Below are positions 59,934-64,000 of a DNA stretch of 64,000 bases, one piece after another. A program made the position numbers and the translations under genes. The DNA lies in the NCBI GenBank assembly GCA_965276825.1, contig OZ255630.1:62001-126000 (forward strand), read 5' to 3'. Each line of letters begins with the position of its first letter. Position 1 is the first letter of the stretch. The notes beneath the pieces are model-generated. The model worked only from the letters and a program-made list of their open reading frames with translations. It had not been told where the DNA came from and did no database searches. The DNA comes from G965276765 sp965276825 (GTDB lineage Bacteria; Actinomycetota; Acidimicrobiia; Acidimicrobiales; Palsa-688).

Positions 59934-60647
59934 TCAGGTCGTCGGCGCCGTGATCGCCAGCTTCTCGCCGTAGGCGGTGAGCGTGACCGTGTAGGTGGTG
60001 GTGCTCGCAGCTGCGGTGAACGGCCCGGACAGGCGGACCTGGCGGAGCTGGTCGGAGGCCGGGTCGATCTCGGCGACGATCAGGACCGGCTTGGAGGGGG
60101 CCAGATCGGGGAGCACGGGAACCTTGGATCCCGGCACCTCACCGGAGACGACGTCGAGCAGCTCGCCGCCGACGCGGACCTGGCCGCCCGTGCGCACCCC
60201 GGTCATGGTGGTGAGCAGTGAGCTCACCCCGTTGGTGGCCCTGAGGAGCTGGGCGGGGTCGCCCAGGCCGTAGGCCGACGGCTTGGTCACGCTGTAGTGC
60301 GGCTGGAACGGGGGTTTGGCGTAGAAGATCCCGCCGGTCTCGACGACCGCGACCATGGCGCCGAAGCCACCCACCTCGACGGCGAAGGAGCCACGGAGCC
60401 GGTCGGGCCTGACCAGGTCCCCGCCGCCGCCGGTGATCGCCGTGGTGGAACTGGCCACGCCCGCGCTCGACAGCGCGAAGTGCACCGAGGGGGTGGCGTC
60501 GAGCAGGGCCCGGCTGCGGTGCAGGAGCGTCGTGGTGACGGGGGCGGGCGCAGCGGCGGGTCGTGTGTGCGAGGTCCCGCAGGCGCCGACCCCCATGACC
60601 GACACGACCGCCAGCGCCGCGCTGCGCCACCATCTCGAGGTGCCCAC
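59934..60647 (-). CDS. LppX/LprAFG-family lipoprotein
   Basis: A 237-residue lipoprotein from GTG 60647. The signal peptide ends in a lipobox (VMGVGAC, Cys near 23). The mature part shows the alternating beta pattern of the LppX/LprG fold: SVHFALSSAG, DLVRPDRLRGSFAVEVGGF, IFYAKPPFQPHYS and QVRLSGPFTAAAST. Members carry a hydrophobic pocket for lipids. It is cotranscribed with the DHA2 exporter. Confidence 0.87.
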   Translation of the reverse strand: MGTSRWWRSAALAVVSVMGVGACGTSHTRPAAAPAPVTTTLLHRSRALLDATPSVHFALSSAGVASSTTAITGGGGDLVRPDRLRGSFAVEVGGFGAMVAVVETGGIFYAKPPFQPHYSVTKPSAYGLGDPAQLLRATNGVSSLLTTMTGVRTGGQVRVGGELLDVVSGEVPGSKVPVLPDLAPSKPVLIVAEIDPASDQLRQVRLSGPFTAAASTTTYTVTLTAYGEKLAITAPTT

Positions 60648-60742
60648 AGCGGGGAAACTACCGCTTTGGACCTATCCACCTGAGTCGGGACCGCTGCACA
60701 CCCCCGAGAAGGGGGCACTGAAGGGAGCGGCATGATGGCCAT

Positions 60743-61447
60743 GTGGCAGGCGTCATCGAGAGCGAAGGCCCGTGGGACGCGGCTCGTCCGGGTCGCACGG
60801 GTGGCCGGGGGGTCGAACCGGGGGACGATGCCGACCGGGTTGTTCTCCGCCACCTCCGCACGGCCGGGGCGAGCGCGGCGGTGATCCGCGAGGCCGAGAC
60901 CCGGATGCGCGGGAATCCCGCGCATGGCCAGTCCTGGGCATGGGAGCGGGTCACGGCGTCCGCCGAGGGGTCCCCGGCGCCGTGCTGCGAGTGCGGGGCA
61001 CAACTCGTCGACGCTGGCTGGGAGGGCGCCGCCGTACTTCGATGTGACCAGTGCGGCGCACGTTGGCACCTGGCTGCGGAAGGGGGCAGCTCGATGCGCT
61101 CGTGGTTGAGCGGACCAAGCGAGGAGTGGCTCGACCTCAACCGTCCGCTCGCCCCGCCAGACGAGGCGCCGATCGACCCGGAGGACGACCGAAACCGCTT
61201 GGCGTTCTATCTGCGCCTGCACGAAGAACTGCGAACGGCGCTGGCGCCCGTGTTCGACGATCTCGGGAGCACCTGTGTGCTCCAGCTGACCGTCGAGTCC
61301 TGGAGGACGCCGACCGAGTCGCACGCGGCCGCGATGCTGTGGGCGCCCGATGGGGGGGAGTGCCCGCACCATCCCGACTCACATCCCTCGCGCCACTCGT
61401 CGTCGAGCGTCGTGCCGTCTGGAAGTGCCCACGCACCCACCAGGTGA
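60743..61447 (+). CDS. Zinc-ribbon protein of unknown function, possible frameshift
   Basis: A 234-residue protein from GTG 60743. A zinc ribbon lies in the middle (PCCECGAQLVDAGWEG and VLRCDQCGARWH). Before it is a helical segment (DDADRVVLRHLRTAGASAAV) and after it an acidic one. The last 30 residues are Ser/His-rich and read poorly. After the run of seven G near 61350, another frame continues as VVERRAVWKCPRTHQVISEI and ends at 61494, which looks more natural. The C-terminus may therefore be shifted. Confidence 0.6.
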   Translation: MAGVIESEGPWDAARPGRTGGRGVEPGDDADRVVLRHLRTAGASAAVIREAETRMRGNPAHGQSWAWERVTASAEGSPAPCCECGAQLVDAGWEGAAVLRCDQCGARWHLAAEGGSSMRSWLSGPSEEWLDLNRPLAPPDEAPIDPEDDRNRLAFYLRLHEELRTALAPVFDDLGSTCVLQLTVESWRTPTESHAAAMLWAPDGGECPHHPDSHPSRHSSSSVVPSGSAHAPTR

Positions 61448-61519
61448 TCAGCGAGATCGGTGGCTTGGCCGACAGCAGTCCTCCGACGAGCTGAGGCCTC
61501 GGATCTGCGACGTTGCCGT

Positions 61520-64000
61520 TCAGGCCACGGTCTGGGGGATCGCCAGGCGGGCGGCGATGGCCGCGGCGGGCGCTGGTCTGGCCAGGAGGTAGCCCTGGAA
61601 CAGGTCGCAGCCGGCGATGGCGAGGAAGTCGGCTTGGCGATCCTCCTCGATCCCCTCGGCCACGACCTGGACCCCGAAGGTGTGGGCCACCGACATGATG
61701 GACTCCACGATCACCGCCGCCATGCGCTCGTCGGGGAGCCCGGCCACGAAGGAGCGGTCGATCTTGAGGCGGTGGAAGACCAGGTCCTTCAGCCGTCCGA
61801 GGCTGGAGTACCCGGTACCGAAGTCGTCGAGGGCCAGACCCGTGCCGAGACGGGCGAGCTCCACCAGGAGGGGGGCGACGATGTCGATCTGGGTGACCGC
61901 CACCGTCTCGGTGAGCTCCACCTCGAGTCGGTCGGGGCTCAGCCCGCTGCCGATCAGGGCATCGGAGACCTGGCGGACGATCGCGGGCGAGAAGCTGCGG
62001 GCCGAGAGGTTGACCGCCATCCGCACCGGACTCAGGCCGGCATCGTCCCAGGCTTTCGCCTGCCGACAGGCCTCGCCCAGCACCCACCGGTCGAGATCCA
62101 CGATGAGATCGGTCTCCTCCGCCAGCGGAAGGAAGGCGCCCGGGGTCAGCAGCCCTCGCTCGGGATGGGGCCAGCGGACCAGGGCCTCGACCGCGACCAC
62201 GTGACCGTCCCGATCCATCTGGGGTTGGTAGTGCAGCGTCAGCTCACCCTTGACGACGGCCTCGTGGAGCTCGCCTTCGAGAGTCAGCTCCCCCCGGGCG
62301 CCGGCATTCATCAGTGGCGCGTACCGGGCGTAATGGCCGCTGCCGGCCCGCTTCGCCGCGTACATGGCGGTGTCGGCGTTCTTGAACAACGACGACGTGT
62401 CGGTGCCGTCGTCGGGGTACGCGGCGGCTCCGATGCTTCCGGCCACGTAGACCGGTTGGCCGTCGATGGTGAACGGCTCGGCCAGGGCGGCCACGATCCG
62501 GTGGCCGAGCGCGGCCACGTCCGCATCGGAGCGCAGGTCGGGGACCAGCACGGCGAACTCGTCGCCCCCGAGACGCCCGAGGACGGCGCCCGGGCGCAGC
62601 ACCCCGCCGATCCGCCTGCCGACCATCCGCAACAGCTCGTCGCCCGCCCCGTGCCCCATGCTGTCGTTGACCTTCTTGAAGCGGTCGAGGTCGCAGAACA
62701 ACAGCCCGAGGCACCGGTGCCCGTCGGCCGCTTCGGTGATCGCCGCTTCGAGCGCCTCGCCGAAGTACCGCGCGTTGGGCAGGCCGGTCAGGGCGTCGTG
62801 GTACGCCAGATGGCGGGTCCGCTCCTCGTCGATCCGGAGACGGGCAACGACCGCACGCTCCTGGTCGAGCAGCCGCAGCTTCTCCAGCGCGACCGCCCCC
62901 TGGTCGGCCAGTCCGGCCATCCGCGGCACCAGATCGCCCCGGTCCACGAAGGTCGGGCCCTCGGCGCTCCTCGACACGGTGATGAGCCCGAGGAAGCGCC
63001 CGCCGTCGGAGATGGGCACGAGGACCACCTCCTCCTGACCCCACGACTCCAGTAGAGCGCGGAGGTAGGCGTCGTCGGTGCTGCTGCAGTGGTGATGCTC
63101 GGGGGCGCCGCCGGCAAGGAGCCGACCGAGGGCCGGGGTGTCGTCGAGGTGCACGGTCAACGGCGCCTCTGACCCGAGAGCGCGCAGCGTCCCGCCCCGC
63201 CCCTCGACCCGCAGCACCTGCTCCTCCGCCCGCCACAGCAGCACCGTGCTGATCTCCCCGCCGATCACCGTGGGGACCGCCCCGGCCAGGCGTTCGACGA
63301 CGACCTCGCTCGACGTCGCCGTGACCAGCACCCGCGCCAGGTGCAGCAGGGCTCCGGCGGCCGCCTCCCGCTCGCCGGCCTGCTCGAGTGAGGTGGCCAC
63401 GTCGAGGGCCACCGCAGCCTGGCGGGCGTAGGAGCGCAGGAGCTCCTCCTCGTCGTCGAAGAAGTCGCTGACGTCGTCGGTGAGCGCGGCCAGGCGCCCG
63501 TAGGTCCGCCGGGCGGAGGCCACGTCCACCACCAGGCGCCCGGCCGGGATCGGTCCGGCGTCGAGGATCTCCAGGCCGAGCCTGGCCGTCTCCTCGGTTC
63601 CCATCCCGTCGCCGTAGGTGAGCACGCGCCCCCGGACGTCTCGCACGGCGAGCACGAAACGGGGGACGTTGACCGCCTTGGCCGCACGAGCGACGATGCG
63701 TTGCAGGACGACGTCCACGCCGTCGGCCGACACCAGATCGGCCATGGTCGACTCGAAGTCGGCAGTGCGCCGGGACAGCGCTCCGGCCATCTCGACTCGG
63801 GCACGGCGCCTCCCGAGCGGTCGGAACCGGTGGTAGGGGCGCCATCTGACCTGGTACACGCACGCCGGGGCCCCGCGCACCTGGCACTCGAGGTGGGTCA
63901 CCTGGGCCGGCGGGAGCCCGAAGACCACGGAGATCTGGGTGAGCAGGCCCCACGTGTAGCGGCAATCCGAGGCGTCCGGTTGGTGACCGGGAAGGATCCG
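61520..64000 (-). CDS. Sensor GGDEF-EAL cyclic-di-GMP enzyme, 5' end outside window
   Basis: The coding frame is open to the right edge, giving 826 residues with the N-terminus missing. The first 60 residues (LTQISVVFGLPPAQVTHLEC, then QVRGAPACVYQVRW) look like the end of a V4R-type ligand domain. Two GAF-like regions follow. The GGDEF domain has GRLGGDEFAVLV, and the EAL domain has AVEALVRWPHPERG, ELTET, DDFGTGYSSL, LKIDRSF and AEGIEE. All catalytic motifs are intact. It has no membrane helices in the visible part. Confidence 0.9.
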   Translation of the reverse strand, partial: RILPGHQPDASDCRYTWGLLTQISVVFGLPPAQVTHLECQVRGAPACVYQVRWRPYHRFRPLGRRRARVEMAGALSRRTADFESTMADLVSADGVDVVLQRIVARAAKAVNVPRFVLAVRDVRGRVLTYGDGMGTEETARLGLEILDAGPIPAGRLVVDVASARRTYGRLAALTDDVSDFFDDEEELLRSYARQAAVALDVATSLEQAGEREAAAGALLHLARVLVTATSSEVVVERLAGAVPTVIGGEISTVLLWRAEEQVLRVEGRGGTLRALGSEAPLTVHLDDTPALGRLLAGGAPEHHHCSSTDDAYLRALLESWGQEEVVLVPISDGGRFLGLITVSRSAEGPTFVDRGDLVPRMAGLADQGAVALEKLRLLDQERAVVARLRIDEERTRHLAYHDALTGLPNARYFGEALEAAITEAADGHRCLGLLFCDLDRFKKVNDSMGHGAGDELLRMVGRRIGGVLRPGAVLGRLGGDEFAVLVPDLRSDADVAALGHRIVAALAEPFTIDGQPVYVAGSIGAAAYPDDGTDTSSLFKNADTAMYAAKRAGSGHYARYAPLMNAGARGELTLEGELHEAVVKGELTLHYQPQMDRDGHVVAVEALVRWPHPERGLLTPGAFLPLAEETDLIVDLDRWVLGEACRQAKAWDDAGLSPVRMAVNLSARSFSPAIVRQVSDALIGSGLSPDRLEVELTETVAVTQIDIVAPLLVELARLGTGLALDDFGTGYSSLGRLKDLVFHRLKIDRSFVAGLPDERMAAVIVESIMSVAHTFGVQVVAEGIEEDRQADFLAIAGCDLFQGYLLARPAPAAAIAARLAIPQTVA

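Noticed and set aside
60701..60715. CCCCC-GAGAA-GGGGG as a terminator
   Set aside because: It lies in a divergent promoter region with no upstream gene to terminate; a five-base stem alone is weak.
60732..60800. ATG 60732 as start of the zinc-ribbon gene
   Set aside because: It is in a different frame from the zinc ribbon and gives an Arg-rich peptide that soon stops.

Overview
The window is very GC-rich, with strong G/C third-position bias, many GTG/TTG starts and 4-base stop/start overlaps. A WhiB protein, a SigF-type sigma/anti-sigma pair, DUF3107, paired ArsA-like ATPases, PdtaS, the phosphatase/DUF3090/SCO1664 trio and an LppX/LprG-type lipoprotein point to a high-GC actinobacterium. 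A complete System I (Ccm) cytochrome c assembly cluster is unusual for well-studied Actinobacteria and suggests a deep lineage such as Acidimicrobiia (inference). No rRNA, tRNA, CRISPR array or intact insertion sequence was recognised.

Region 1 (1-8.97 kb) is a mannose-utilisation regulon. It holds a secreted GH92 alpha-mannosidase with its own promoter and operator, then a LacI regulator, a class I mannose-6-phosphate isomerase and a CUT2 sugar ABC transporter (ATPase, permease, lipoprotein). The same AACGTT-centred operator precedes the mannosidase and the regulator. Region 2 (9-18.7 kb) has a decayed MMPL transporter, a small zinc-site protein, a 24-bp tandem repeat in frame with a BtuF-like protein, a membrane GGDEF/EAL protein and a 1098-residue acyl-AMP ligase-ACP-alpha-oxoamine synthase fusion, followed by a tiny basic protein on the other strand.

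Region 3 (18.7-26.3 kb) is a two-component system divergent from a redox locus: a small Thr/Pro-rich membrane protein, ApbE, a ferric-reductase-like membrane protein and another membrane protein, then a secreted propeller-like protein and an orphan response regulator. CTCAG direct repeats at 10-11 bp spacing lie before two of these units. Region 4 (26.3-32.7 kb) holds single housekeeping or stress genes: a ferritin-like di-iron protein, PPK2, a peroxiredoxin, a thioesterase, a ketopantoate-reductase-like enzyme, a TetR regulator and a diguanylate cyclase.

Region 5 (32.7-40.5 kb) is the cytochrome c maturation cluster ccdA-ccmABCDEFGHI, nearly all overlapping. Region 6 (40.6-45.4 kb) has a SufR-like regulator divergent from an Mrp/ApbC ATPase, a Tat-exported molybdopterin oxidoreductase with a cytochrome b partner, and a dGTPase-like HD enzyme. 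Region 7 (45.5-52.1 kb) combines DUF3107, two ArsA-like ATPases, PdtaS, WhiB, a lipid kinase, and sigma and anti-sigma factors. Region 8 (52.3-64 kb) has etfBA, a 42-bp tandem repeat, SCO1664/DUF3090/phosphatase, a family 5 uracil-DNA glycosylase with an Fpg/Nei glycosylase, an LprG/P55-like lipoprotein-exporter pair, a zinc-ribbon protein and a GGDEF/EAL protein cut by the window edge.

The parts most worth a second look are the ligase-ACP-oxoamine synthase fusion, the CTCAG repeat arrays, two likely CTG-initiated genes, and several tandem repeats whose unit lengths are multiples of three.
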